From NCBI GenBank assembly GCA_018056375.1, contig JAGPFQ010000001.1:1-39994 (forward strand): a stretch of 39,994 nt of DNA. Reading direction: 5' to 3'. Each line of letters opens with the position of its first letter. Within the stretch, counting starts at the first letter, position 1. This DNA is from Candidatus Dojkabacteria bacterium (GTDB lineage: Bacteria; Patescibacteriota; Dojkabacteria; SC72). A model generated the notes under the pieces. The model was not told where the DNA came from, did no database searches, and saw nothing but the letters and a program-made list of their open reading frames with translations. This document shows, one piece after another, positions 1 through 7,475 of the stretch. The position numbers and the translations under genes were made by a program.

Positions 1-470
1 CCCTTGAGGGTATATGTAAAGTTACAGGAATAGGGAAGGTTACTGGTATGAAAATCCTTTGTGGTATTGAACTAGGAAGAAGAATATATGACCTTGGGCG
101 AGAACAAAAGAAGAGAATTAAATGTTCGGAAGATGCATACAAGATGTTGAGGTATATAGGGAAGAGGAAACAGGAACATGTTGTAGCTATATTCCTCAAC
201 TCTCGATTTGAAGTAATTTCAAAAAGAACAATATGTATAGGGACACTTGATGGTGTAAATGTTCTACCTAGAGATATCATAATTCCTGCTTTAGAAGTCA
301 ATGCGAGTAGTGTAGTAATGGCACATAATCATCCTTCAGGAGATAGTACACCTAGTATGGGGGATATAGAGATAACAAAAAGAATTAAAGAGAGCTTAGA
401 ACTTGTAGGGCTCACTCTTTTAGATCATATTGTGGTTGGAAAGGACGAATGGAGAATGGTAGAGATTTGA
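1..470 (+). CDS. radC: RadC-like JAB/MPN domain protein (5' end outside window)
   Basis: The reading frame is open to the left edge. Before the first ATG (48) it encodes a helix-hairpin-helix segment (VTGIGKVTGMK...IELGRR) typical of the RadC/UPF0758 N-terminal part, so the gene begins upstream and the ATG at 48 is internal. The C-terminal part is the JAMM/MPN metal-binding domain: a glutamate-containing strand region, then HNHPSGDSTPSMGD, which supplies the two histidines, serine and aspartate of the motif. RadC-family proteins are JAB-fold proteins of uncertain function, once linked to DNA repair and often found with mobile DNA. The stop is TGA. The next gene has its own promoter in the following gap, so this is probably the last gene of its unit. 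Confidence 0.9.
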   Translation, partial: LEGICKVTGIGKVTGMKILCGIELGRRIYDLGREQKKRIKCSEDAYKMLRYIGKRKQEHVVAIFLNSRFEVISKRTICIGTLDGVNVLPRDIIIPALEVNASSVVMAHNHPSGDSTPSMGDIEITKRIKESLELVGLTLLDHIVVGKDEWRMVEI

Positions 471-475
471 TAGGT

Positions 476-504
476 TTGCAAAATAATACATATATTTGTA
501 TAAT
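476..504 (+). promoter_or_regulatory. Promoter of rpsB
   Basis: TTGCAA (476-481), a 17-base spacer and a perfect TATAAT (499-504). This is the best sigma70-like site between radC and rpsB. It is bracketed by a GATAGG/CCTATC inverted repeat (469-474 and 505-510). The predicted start near 511 leaves a leader of about 85 bases. Confidence 0.6.
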
Positions 505-527
505 CCTATCTGTTTAATATATCTCAT

Positions 528-571
528 ATATTTCTGAACCAATCCTGGATAGAGATATCCTTCAGAAATAT
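528..571 (+). promoter_or_regulatory. Structured leader hairpin of rpsB
   Basis: An 11-bp perfect stem (528-538 with 561-571) encloses an 8-base bulge on the 5' side (539-546) and an inner 5-bp stem, GGATA/TATCC, closed by a GAGA tetraloop (552-555) of the GNRA type. It lies just upstream of the AGGAAAGG ribosome binding site. Ribosomal protein S2 is known to autoregulate rpsB through its leader in other bacteria, so this is a candidate S2-binding element. That role is inferred. Confidence 0.5.
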
Positions 572-596
572 TAATTAAAAGGAAAGGAATAAGCAT

Positions 597-1733
597 ATGG
601 CAGAAGCCACAAAAACAGTCTCTAAGAAAACAGAGACTAAAAACAAAAGTTTTCAAATGCCCGAACTTCTAGATTTGCTCAAGGTAGGTGCACACTTTGG
701 TCATAAAAAAGGAGCATGGAATCCTAAGATGCAAAAATATATCTACGAAGTGAGAAATGGAACACATATCATAGATTTGGTTAAGACATTGGAAAATCTA
801 GATGTCGCATTAACCAATCTTCATAAATATGCACAGAATGGACACATTCTAATTGTTGGTACAAAGGGACAGGCTGCAACTATTGTTGAAAATGTTGCAG
901 AAAAAACAGGTATGTTCTACATCAATAGGAGATGGCCTGGTGGTCTATTCACAAACTTTGATGCTATCAAAAAGAGTGTACAGTCATTAGTAAAGATGGA
1001 AGAGCAGTTAGCAAGAGGTGGTGTAGGTTTAGTTAAAAAAGAAATTCTACTTCTTGAGAGGGAGATTGAGAGACTAAACAAGATGTACAAAGGAATCAAA
1101 TTTATGGACAAATTACCTACAGCTATTTTGGTAATAGATAGTCAGGTTGAAAGCAATGCTATAAGGGAGGCAAGGAATGTTGGAATTCCAATTATTGCTT
1201 TAATAGATACCAACTGTAATCCAGACTTAATTGATTATCCTATTCCAGCAAATGATGACTCTCTTAAGAGTATCTCTCTGTTTGTGAATTTGTTTGGTGA
1301 TGTTGTAGCAAACTCAAAGAGGAGTCTCTCTGTAATTTCATTAAGGAGAGATAATGAGGCTTTGTTAGCAAGGTTGACTAAAGATGCCGAAGAGGAGAAG
1401 GAGAGAAGGCTTAAGATGGAAGCAGAAGAGAAGGAAAGAACAAAAGCACTAAGGGAGGGTAAGGTTGCATCTGTTGGTACAGGTTCTGTTGTTAGAGTTG
1501 TTAAGAAAGAAAAGGACATCGAGAAAGAAGTAAAGCAAGCTGAAGAGGTTAAGAAAGTTGAGGACAAGAAAGGTATGGAGGAGTTAGGTCTCCCTACTAG
1601 AATTGTAAATAGTCTTGAAGCTGCAGGAATTAAGTCAGTTGCACAGCTAGAAGCTCTCACAGATGAAGAATTGACAAACATCAAAGGTTTGGGAGAGAAA
1701 TCAATCAAAGATATTAAAAAAGCACTTAAGTAA
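597..1733 (+). CDS. rpsB: 30S ribosomal protein S2 with C-terminal HhH (alpha-CTD-like) extension
   Basis: S2 is a small-subunit ribosomal protein that binds near the head-body junction. Residues about 20-245 match S2: LLKVGAHFGHKKGAWNPKM near the start, then NRRWPGGLFTNF, and TNCNPDLIDYPIPANDDS. The protein has 378 residues against about 230-260 for a typical S2. The extra part is a charged, probably coiled segment (about 250-325). After it comes a compact helix-hairpin-helix domain (about 327-378) with AGIKSVAQLEALTDEEL and IKGLGEKSIKDI, closely resembling the RNA polymerase alpha C-terminal domain. The start is supported by AGGAAAGG ahead of the ATG. It is followed after 22 bases by tsf, the usual order. 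Confidence 0.95.
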   Translation: MAEATKTVSKKTETKNKSFQMPELLDLLKVGAHFGHKKGAWNPKMQKYIYEVRNGTHIIDLVKTLENLDVALTNLHKYAQNGHILIVGTKGQAATIVENVAEKTGMFYINRRWPGGLFTNFDAIKKSVQSLVKMEEQLARGGVGLVKKEILLLEREIERLNKMYKGIKFMDKLPTAILVIDSQVESNAIREARNVGIPIIALIDTNCNPDLIDYPIPANDDSLKSISLFVNLFGDVVANSKRSLSVISLRRDNEALLARLTKDAEEEKERRLKMEAEEKERTKALREGKVASVGTGSVVRVVKKEKDIEKEVKQAEEVKKVEDKKGMEELGLPTRIVNSLEAAGIKSVAQLEALTDEELTNIKGLGEKSIKDIKKALK

Positions 1734-1755
1734 ATAATTTGTTTTAAAAGAACTT

Positions 1756-2472
1756 ATGGCAAAGGTAACAATAAATGATATTAAAGATTTAAGAGAAAAA
1801 ACATCAGCAGGTATGGCTCTTTGTAAAGAAGCATTGGTTAAATCTGATGGAGATATGAAGAAAGCAATTGAATATATTAATAAGAGAAGTGATGTTATTG
1901 GAAGATTAAAAAACCTTACAGGTGCTAAAATTGGTCATTGCAAGCTAGCATATGAAGAGGCAGAAAAAGATTTTGAGAAGGCTGTTGAGATAATTAAGGA
2001 GAAAGGATGGGACAACCCGATAGAAGGTGATGTGGATGGCAAGGTTGAAGGAATAATTGATGCGTATGTACATGGTGCTGATAGAAAGCTTGTTGCTTTA
2101 GCAGAGGTTACATGTAAGACTGACTTTGTTTCTAAGAATGACGACTTTAGAGATTTTGTACATGAGATTGCCCTTCAAGTTGCAGCTATGAAGCCTGAGT
2201 TTGTTTCAAAAGAGTCAATAGATGAGAAAGTTCTTAAGGAGTTAGAAGAATCTTTTAGAAAAGAAGTAGAAGAAGAGAAGAAACCAAAGGAAATGATTGA
2301 GAAGATTGTTGAAGGTAAAATGAAGAAGTATCTTTCTGAAAAATGTCTTTTAGAACAGAAATGGTTCAAGGATGAGAGTAAGACAATTAGAGACCTTTTG
2401 GATGAAGCTACTCAGAAGATAGGGGAACCTTTAACAATTAAAAGAATTCTTCTTTGGGAGTTAGGGAAGTAG
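1756..2472 (+). CDS. tsf: Elongation factor Ts with a duplicated N-terminal UBA-like domain
   Basis: EF-Ts is the guanine nucleotide exchange factor for EF-Tu. Residues 5-43 form the usual UBA-like domain (LREKTSAGMALCKEAL, then GDMKKAIEYI). Residues about 48-86 look like a second copy (LKNLTGAKIGHCKLAYEEA, then KDFEKAVEIIKEKG). The core carries the signature CKTDFVSKNDDF, which matches the TDFVA motif that contacts EF-Tu. A KPKEMIEKIVEGKMKKY segment typical of the family follows. At 238 residues it is close to the short, single-core EF-Ts form. No clear Shine-Dalgarno sequence precedes the ATG. It is probably cotranscribed with rpsB. The canonical next gene pyrH is missing. Confidence 0.94.
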   Translation: MAKVTINDIKDLREKTSAGMALCKEALVKSDGDMKKAIEYINKRSDVIGRLKNLTGAKIGHCKLAYEEAEKDFEKAVEIIKEKGWDNPIEGDVDGKVEGIIDAYVHGADRKLVALAEVTCKTDFVSKNDDFRDFVHEIALQVAAMKPEFVSKESIDEKVLKELEESFRKEVEEEKKPKEMIEKIVEGKMKKYLSEKCLLEQKWFKDESKTIRDLLDEATQKIGEPLTIKRILLWELGK

Positions 2473-2502
2473 TTTAACTTCAATATAGACATCTCTTACA
2501 AC

Positions 2503-2531
2503 TTGATATACAATAACCATATTAATATAGT
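2503..2531 (+). promoter_or_regulatory. Promoter of frr
   Basis: TTGATA (2503-2508), 17 bases, TATAGT (2526-2531), each 5 of 6 to consensus, in the 71-base tsf-frr gap. The expected start (about 2538) is only about 6 bases before the frr ATG, so the transcript would be nearly leaderless. Confidence 0.55.
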
Positions 2532-2543
2532 TGGGATATTGGT

Positions 2544-3089
2544 ATGGATATTAATACTTTCAAAACAGATATATCAAAATGCATAGACCATGTAAAAGAA
2601 GACCTCTCACAGATAAGAACAGGTAGAGCTACACCTGAACTCGTAGAGGAAATCTTAGTAAATGCATATGAGACTCAATCGCCAGTAAAGAATTTAGCAA
2701 GCATTAGTGCTATGGATGCTAAAAGCCTATCTATTCAGCCTTGGGATAAAACAATACTAGAGAATATATCAAGGGGAATTTCTTCTGCAAACTTAGGGTT
2801 TCTACCTATCATTGAAGGAGATAGAGTTATTGTAAAACTTCCAGACCTTACAGAAGAAAGAAGACAAGAGTATGTAAAAATCATGAAAGAAAGAATAGAA
2901 GATGGAAGAGTTGCAGTAAGGCAAGTAAGACAGAAATTTATGCAAGGGATTGATGAACAACAGAAATCAGGGTTGTCTGAAGATGAAGCAGATAGGATAA
3001 GGGAAGAAGCAGAGAAAGTAGTTAAAGATGCTAATGCGGAGATAGAAAAGATTAGAGCAGAAAAAGAAAAAGAACTACTAACGATATAA
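2544..3089 (+). CDS. frr: Ribosome recycling factor
   Basis: RRF splits the post-termination ribosome together with EF-G. The 181-residue product has the family length and features: SQIRTGRATPELVEEI near residue 23, a domain II region with VKNLASISAMDAKSLSIQPWD, and the C-terminal helical part with LPDLTEERRQEYVKIMKE and RQVRQKF. It lies in the conserved rpsB-tsf-frr order, but pyrH is absent and frr has its own promoter. It is followed 17 bases later by rseP, with a possible TATAAT at 3085-3090 overlapping the frr stop region. Confidence 0.96.
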   Translation: MDINTFKTDISKCIDHVKEDLSQIRTGRATPELVEEILVNAYETQSPVKNLASISAMDAKSLSIQPWDKTILENISRGISSANLGFLPIIEGDRVIVKLPDLTEERRQEYVKIMKERIEDGRVAVRQVRQKFMQGIDEQQKSGLSEDEADRIREEAEKVVKDANAEIEKIRAEKEKELLTI

Positions 3090-3106
3090 TTTTTTGAAAC
3101 TAAAAC

Positions 3107-4252
3107 ATGCCATCCTTTATCATTAACATACTCCTTTTCATTCTTGTAATAGGTATCCTTACATTTGTGCATGAATTAGGACACTTCTTAGCTGCAAAAG
3201 CTGTGGGTGCAAAAGTCTTTGAGTTTGCAATAGGGTTTGGTCCAAAACTCATTTCAAAGAAAATAGGTGAGACTGAATACAGTATTAGATTATTACCACT
3301 AGGAGGTTATGTAAAGATTCTGGGGGATGGAGACCCAGGCGAAGAGAAAACAAAGAAAGGGGATGAGAAAAGGAATTTAAGTAAGAAACCAAAATGGCAA
3401 CAGATAATAGTGATGGCTGCAGGAGTAACAATGAATATATTTTTAGGCATTGTTATCTTCTACATAGTTCTTTCTTCTAATAACTGGGAATTAGTTTTAA
3501 ACAATGAATTTGCAGATTTTAAACCAATAGGGGCTACAGTTAGTAGAGTTAGAGAAGGAGATGTTGAATATTCAAAGCTAATAGAGGATGGGCAAGCTAA
3601 AAAGGCAGGTATGCCAGAGAGTGGTATTCTTCGAAGTATAAATGGTAGGCAGGTTGAATACTCTGATGATGTATCTAAGATGTTGGCTAGTAAAAAGAAT
3701 GAGGATGTTATTTTAAATGTTTGTCAGGAGGATGTTTGTACTGAGTATACAGTTACTACTTCAGAGGAAGGTAAGATAGGAATTTTACTTCCTGCTAACT
3801 ATTACATGTCTCTTTCATACAAAGAGAACAAAGTCTTTTCAGGATTTGCACATGTTTTGAATAATTTTAAATTGATATTTAGCAAGATGAAGGATATGTT
3901 TTCTCTTGCTAAAAAAACAGGTGATTATAGTGAGTTATCCAATTCTGTTTCTGGTCCTGTTGGTATATATTTTGTAATAGATTACTTTAAACAATTTGGT
4001 GTTATTCCTTTCTTAGGTATGATTGCTGATCTTTCTATGTCTTTAGCTTTAATTAATATATTACCAATTCCTGCATTGGATGGTGGTAGGATAATGATAT
4101 TACTTATAGAATGGATAGTAGGTAAGGAGTTGGATGAGAAAGTAGAGAGTAGAATCATTAATATCTCTTTTATATTTTTGATAATTTTGATACTATTTAT
4201 AATAATAAAAGATATTGTTAATATAGATAGTATTAGAAATATCTTTAGTTAA
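3107..4252 (+). CDS. rseP: Site-2 intramembrane zinc metalloprotease (RseP/RIP family)
   Basis: This membrane protease cuts transmembrane substrates within the bilayer, as in sigma-factor release and signal-peptide clearance. The first membrane segment carries HELGH (residues 22-26), the zinc-binding active site. Further along are GFGP and LPLGGYVK, a PDZ domain (about 140-225), and the third zinc ligand motif NILPIPALDGGR in a later membrane helix. The C-terminus ends in a strongly hydrophobic helix. Length (381) is normal. Its three downstream neighbours are membrane-anchored surface proteins about 10-20 bases apart. This suggests one unit, and possibly a role for RseP in processing their N-terminal membrane segments. 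That link is inference. Confidence 0.93.
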   Translation: MPSFIINILLFILVIGILTFVHELGHFLAAKAVGAKVFEFAIGFGPKLISKKIGETEYSIRLLPLGGYVKILGDGDPGEEKTKKGDEKRNLSKKPKWQQIIVMAAGVTMNIFLGIVIFYIVLSSNNWELVLNNEFADFKPIGATVSRVREGDVEYSKLIEDGQAKKAGMPESGILRSINGRQVEYSDDVSKMLASKKNEDVILNVCQEDVCTEYTVTTSEEGKIGILLPANYYMSLSYKENKVFSGFAHVLNNFKLIFSKMKDMFSLAKKTGDYSELSNSVSGPVGIYFVIDYFKQFGVIPFLGMIADLSMSLALINILPIPALDGGRIMILLIEWIVGKELDEKVESRIINISFIFLIILILFIIIKDIVNIDSIRNIFS

Positions 4253-4270
4253 TATAGATACCTAATAATT

Positions 4271-5764
4271 ATGGCTAATGTTAAGATGGGGTTGAGTAAG
4301 AAGAGTACTGTTATAATACTTATTTTAATCTTTTTATTAGTAGGTGGAGGTGGTGGTTATCTATTATGGAGAGTTAATCAGAAGGAGACTGTTGCTCCTA
4401 CTGATAGTGATGCTGGTTCATGGAGTTGTAGTCCTGTATATGATGTAACTTATTATCTTCGCAATGGTACAGAAAAAAAATGCGGAGCATGTACATCTAA
4501 TCCAGAAAAACCTACTGGTCAAGGTTGTGCAGCAACTGGTCTCTATAGATATGAATGTGGGAGATATTGCTTTCATGATGGTTGTGGAAAAGAAGCTTGT
4601 GACAATATTGGCAACCTACCTAAGTTTACTCTAAAGTATAGTGCGGATGAGAATGGTAAAGTTGACAACCCAGGGCCTCATACAGTTGAAAAAGGGAAGA
4701 GTGGTCCGGCTGTAACAGCAACTCCAAATAATGCTACGACACATGAATTTGATAAGTGGAGTGATGGAAAAACAGATAATCCTAGAACAGATACAAATGT
4801 TCAAGGTAATATAACCGTTAATGCTATATTTAAAGCAAAAAGTGTTCCTGTTGAAAACTTTACTCTTCAATATACAGTACAACCAGCTGGAAGTGGTACT
4901 ATTCAAGGGAAAGCAACCCAAACAGTAAAAAAGGGTGGGGATGGAGAAAAGGTTGTAGCTGTTCCTAATTCAGGCTACAAGTTTGTAGGATGGGGTGGGG
5001 AAGATGGTTCGAAAACACCTGAGAGGCAAGATAAGAATGTCCAGAAAGATATAACAGCGATAGCAATGTTCCAAAAAGAGGGTGTTCCAGTTGAAAAAGT
5101 AAACTTGATTTACCAAGCTGGTCCCGGAGGAAAAATTGAAGGACCTGATAAACAAACAATAAATAAAGGAACAAGTGGTACAAAGGTAACTGCTAAAGCT
5201 AATGAAGGATACAAATTTGATAAATGGACTGAAAGTCCTACTGGAAAAACACAGGCTATTGTAAGTACGATGATTCCAGATAACGGATTACAGAGTTCTA
5301 GAGTGGATACAGCAGTACAAGCAAATGTAACGATAACAGCCTCATTTAAAACAGCTTGTGGTGATGGTAAATGTGATAGTTGGGAAAATATGCAAAACTG
5401 TCCTACAGACTGTGCAGGTTGTGGAGATGGTGTGTGTGCAGACGGTGAAACCCCTCAAACCTGTCCTCAAGATTGTCCTGCAGTGTGCGGAGATGGTCTA
5501 TGTACAGAAGGAGAGAGTAGCGAGAGTTGTCCTGTAGATTGTGGAGCGCCTGTTACAGGTGATTCTGTTCCAGAAACAGGTCTCTTTGATGAAACTGAAA
5601 ATATTTTAATAATGGGAGGTGTACTTTTAGTTCTAGGTATGGGATGGACATGGATCTCTACACTTCCTAAGAAAGCATATGTTACAATATCAAAAGTAAA
5701 AGATAGAAATATTGTTAAAGAAAGAGAAAGTAGAAGAAGAAAATTGGAAGAAAGAATTAAATAA
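4271..5764 (+). CDS. Surface protein 1: InlB-type repeats, CGDG Cys-rich repeats, two membrane anchors
   Basis: A membrane segment (about 13-33) runs into LLWRVNQKETVAPTDSDAG (31-49), a motif shared with the next two proteins. Residues 50-117 are Cys-rich. Three InlB/Listeria-Bacteroides-type repeats follow (about 119-194, 195-273, 274-360), each with a K-G-x-x-G-x-x-V-x-A segment and a GYKF..W strand. Next are three units of the form CGDGxCxxxExxxxCPxDC (about 362-424), rich in possible Ca-binding Asp/Glu. The C-terminus has VPETGLFDETENI, a membrane helix ending in WTWIS and a basic tail, resembling a sortase signal (PxTG, helix, positive residues). The protein is probably displayed outside the cell. 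No Shine-Dalgarno sequence is visible. The ligand and function are unknown. Confidence 0.85.
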   Translation: MANVKMGLSKKSTVIILILIFLLVGGGGGYLLWRVNQKETVAPTDSDAGSWSCSPVYDVTYYLRNGTEKKCGACTSNPEKPTGQGCAATGLYRYECGRYCFHDGCGKEACDNIGNLPKFTLKYSADENGKVDNPGPHTVEKGKSGPAVTATPNNATTHEFDKWSDGKTDNPRTDTNVQGNITVNAIFKAKSVPVENFTLQYTVQPAGSGTIQGKATQTVKKGGDGEKVVAVPNSGYKFVGWGGEDGSKTPERQDKNVQKDITAIAMFQKEGVPVEKVNLIYQAGPGGKIEGPDKQTINKGTSGTKVTAKANEGYKFDKWTESPTGKTQAIVSTMIPDNGLQSSRVDTAVQANVTITASFKTACGDGKCDSWENMQNCPTDCAGCGDGVCADGETPQTCPQDCPAVCGDGLCTEGESSESCPVDCGAPVTGDSVPETGLFDETENILIMGGVLLVLGMGWTWISTLPKKAYVTISKVKDRNIVKERESRRRKLEERIK

Positions 5765-5786
5765 TTAAACTGTTCAATATATTAAA

Positions 5787-7466
5787 ATGGTTAATGTAAA
5801 ATTTAATTCAAAGAAGGTAATAGCAATATTTGCAGTTCTACTCCTCTTGTTTGGTGGTGCAGGTGGATACCTGTTATGGAGAATTAACCAAGAACAAACA
5901 GTAGCTCCTACAGATAGTGATGCTGGGAAATGTTTGGACAGTGTGGTTATAGTTGATTTTGCTCCTTACTCTGCTGTGTCAGGGCAGAATTCTAATGAAA
6001 TGGGGTACGTTGAGGAGGTTAGAGAACAAGCTTCAATGGAATCAAAGATTGTAAGACCAGTACCACATAAGGAGGGATATCTTAGAATTACTCTTAATAA
6101 CTCCTGTGCAACTGGTGCGAAGATTAAAGCAGTGCCAAAGCCTGGTTACAAATTTAGTCATTGGGAGGAACAGACTCAAGGAGGTGCTGTGATGTCAGTT
6201 GATGGTGCTGGAGAGAAAGAAGTACAAAAGGGTTTAGAAGCCAAACTGAATACACTAAACCCAATACAGGTTAAGAGAGAACATTCTACTTTCAAGACGG
6301 GGTATGTTGTTAAAAAAGATGTGAAATTAGTTGCTAAATTTGTTCCAGAAGGAGAAGGTGATTGTAAAGAAGTGTCTGTGGTATATGAAGGTCTTAAGAC
6401 TGCAGAAGGTAGTCTCACAATACTAAAAAAGGCTGGTAATGTTGTTGAAAAAAACAACACTATTATACAATCATTCACAAAGCCTGATGAGGTAGGGTCT
6501 CAGATTAAGGCAGTTCCAGCTAGTGGGTATAAGTTTAAGCACTGGGTAAATGCTGTTTCTGGTCAGATTGAGAGTACAAGTGTAATAATTCAAAAGGATG
6601 CTAAGGAACTTTTTGGAGATAAGACATGTATAGAGAGGTCTTTTAGCTTAGTGTTAAAACCGGTGTATGAAAAAACTGGGGCAGATATTGGTCCAGATAA
6701 GCAGGCGAGGGTAATATATCAAGCAACTCCTACAGAGTGTACTAAACTTCTTGTTTGTGCACCCTCAGATGAGAATAGATTAACAGCTGCTAATTGTTTA
6801 GAGCAAACAGCAAGTGAGAATGAACATGTTATGCCTATCTCAATAGATCCTTCTAAAGATAAAGAATGTGTTTTCCAGCATTGGCTTGTTAATGGTGTTA
6901 GGGATGGTTCTGAGTTAAAGAGACATGATAGAGCAGGTAAGGCTGGCTCTGTAACAACTATAATAGCTGTGTTTAAGAAAGAAGCGACACCAACGGAACA
7001 AACATATTCATTAAGATATTCAACAGAGGGGAATGGGAAATTAAGGAAGGATGGAGGGACTCCAAGTAGTAATACGATATCAGTCACCGTTAAAGAAGGT
7101 GCAAGTGGTCCTTCCGTCAAAGCTGAACCAAATACAGGATATGAATTTGCATATTGGATAGATAATACTACTAAAAAGAAAGATACAAGTTCTTTGGCTT
7201 CCACAAATCCTAGACAGGATACTAATGTAAAAGGGAATATTTCTTTAACCGCTCATTATGAGAAGAGTGGTGGTACCACACCTCCAGATGATGGTGATAC
7301 TAAACCTCCTTCAACTGGTGATACAGATAAAGATGATTTACCTGGTACAGCTGCATCACCAGAGGGTTCATTGTATATCATAGTGGTAGGTACATTGATA
7401 TTAAGTATGGGTATGTTGTTACCATACTTACCAGCTAAGATTAATATTAAGAGAAAGGAGAGATAA
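5787..7466 (+). CDS. Surface protein 2: InlB-type repeat protein with two membrane anchors
   Basis: The N-terminal helix and LLWRINQEQTVAPTDSDAG motif match those of its two neighbours. The extracellular part has at least four repeat-like units marked by GYKFSHW, GYKFKHW, CVFQHW and GYEFAYW, each preceded by a K-A-x-P strand, as in InlB B-type repeats. A Pro/Gly/Asp-rich linker (about 500-525) leads to LPGTAASPEG, a membrane helix and KINIKRKER. LPGTA is a weak or degenerate sortase-like motif, unlike the clean PxTG of the neighbours. Length is 559. It is separated from the gene before by 22 bases and from the next by 9, so cotranscription is likely. Function is unknown; adhesion or surface display is inferred. 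Confidence 0.82.
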   Translation: MVNVKFNSKKVIAIFAVLLLLFGGAGGYLLWRINQEQTVAPTDSDAGKCLDSVVIVDFAPYSAVSGQNSNEMGYVEEVREQASMESKIVRPVPHKEGYLRITLNNSCATGAKIKAVPKPGYKFSHWEEQTQGGAVMSVDGAGEKEVQKGLEAKLNTLNPIQVKREHSTFKTGYVVKKDVKLVAKFVPEGEGDCKEVSVVYEGLKTAEGSLTILKKAGNVVEKNNTIIQSFTKPDEVGSQIKAVPASGYKFKHWVNAVSGQIESTSVIIQKDAKELFGDKTCIERSFSLVLKPVYEKTGADIGPDKQARVIYQATPTECTKLLVCAPSDENRLTAANCLEQTASENEHVMPISIDPSKDKECVFQHWLVNGVRDGSELKRHDRAGKAGSVTTIIAVFKKEATPTEQTYSLRYSTEGNGKLRKDGGTPSSNTISVTVKEGASGPSVKAEPNTGYEFAYWIDNTTKKKDTSSLASTNPRQDTNVKGNISLTAHYEKSGGTTPPDDGDTKPPSTGDTDKDDLPGTAASPEGSLYIIVVGTLILSMGMLLPYLPAKINIKRKER

Positions 7467-7475
7467 TTATTACCT

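Noticed and set aside
468-470. Possible TGA recoding (code 25) as in some CPR lineages
   Set aside because: TGA ends radC and the second flavoprotein exactly where the family ends, and no in-frame TGA is needed inside any conserved gene.
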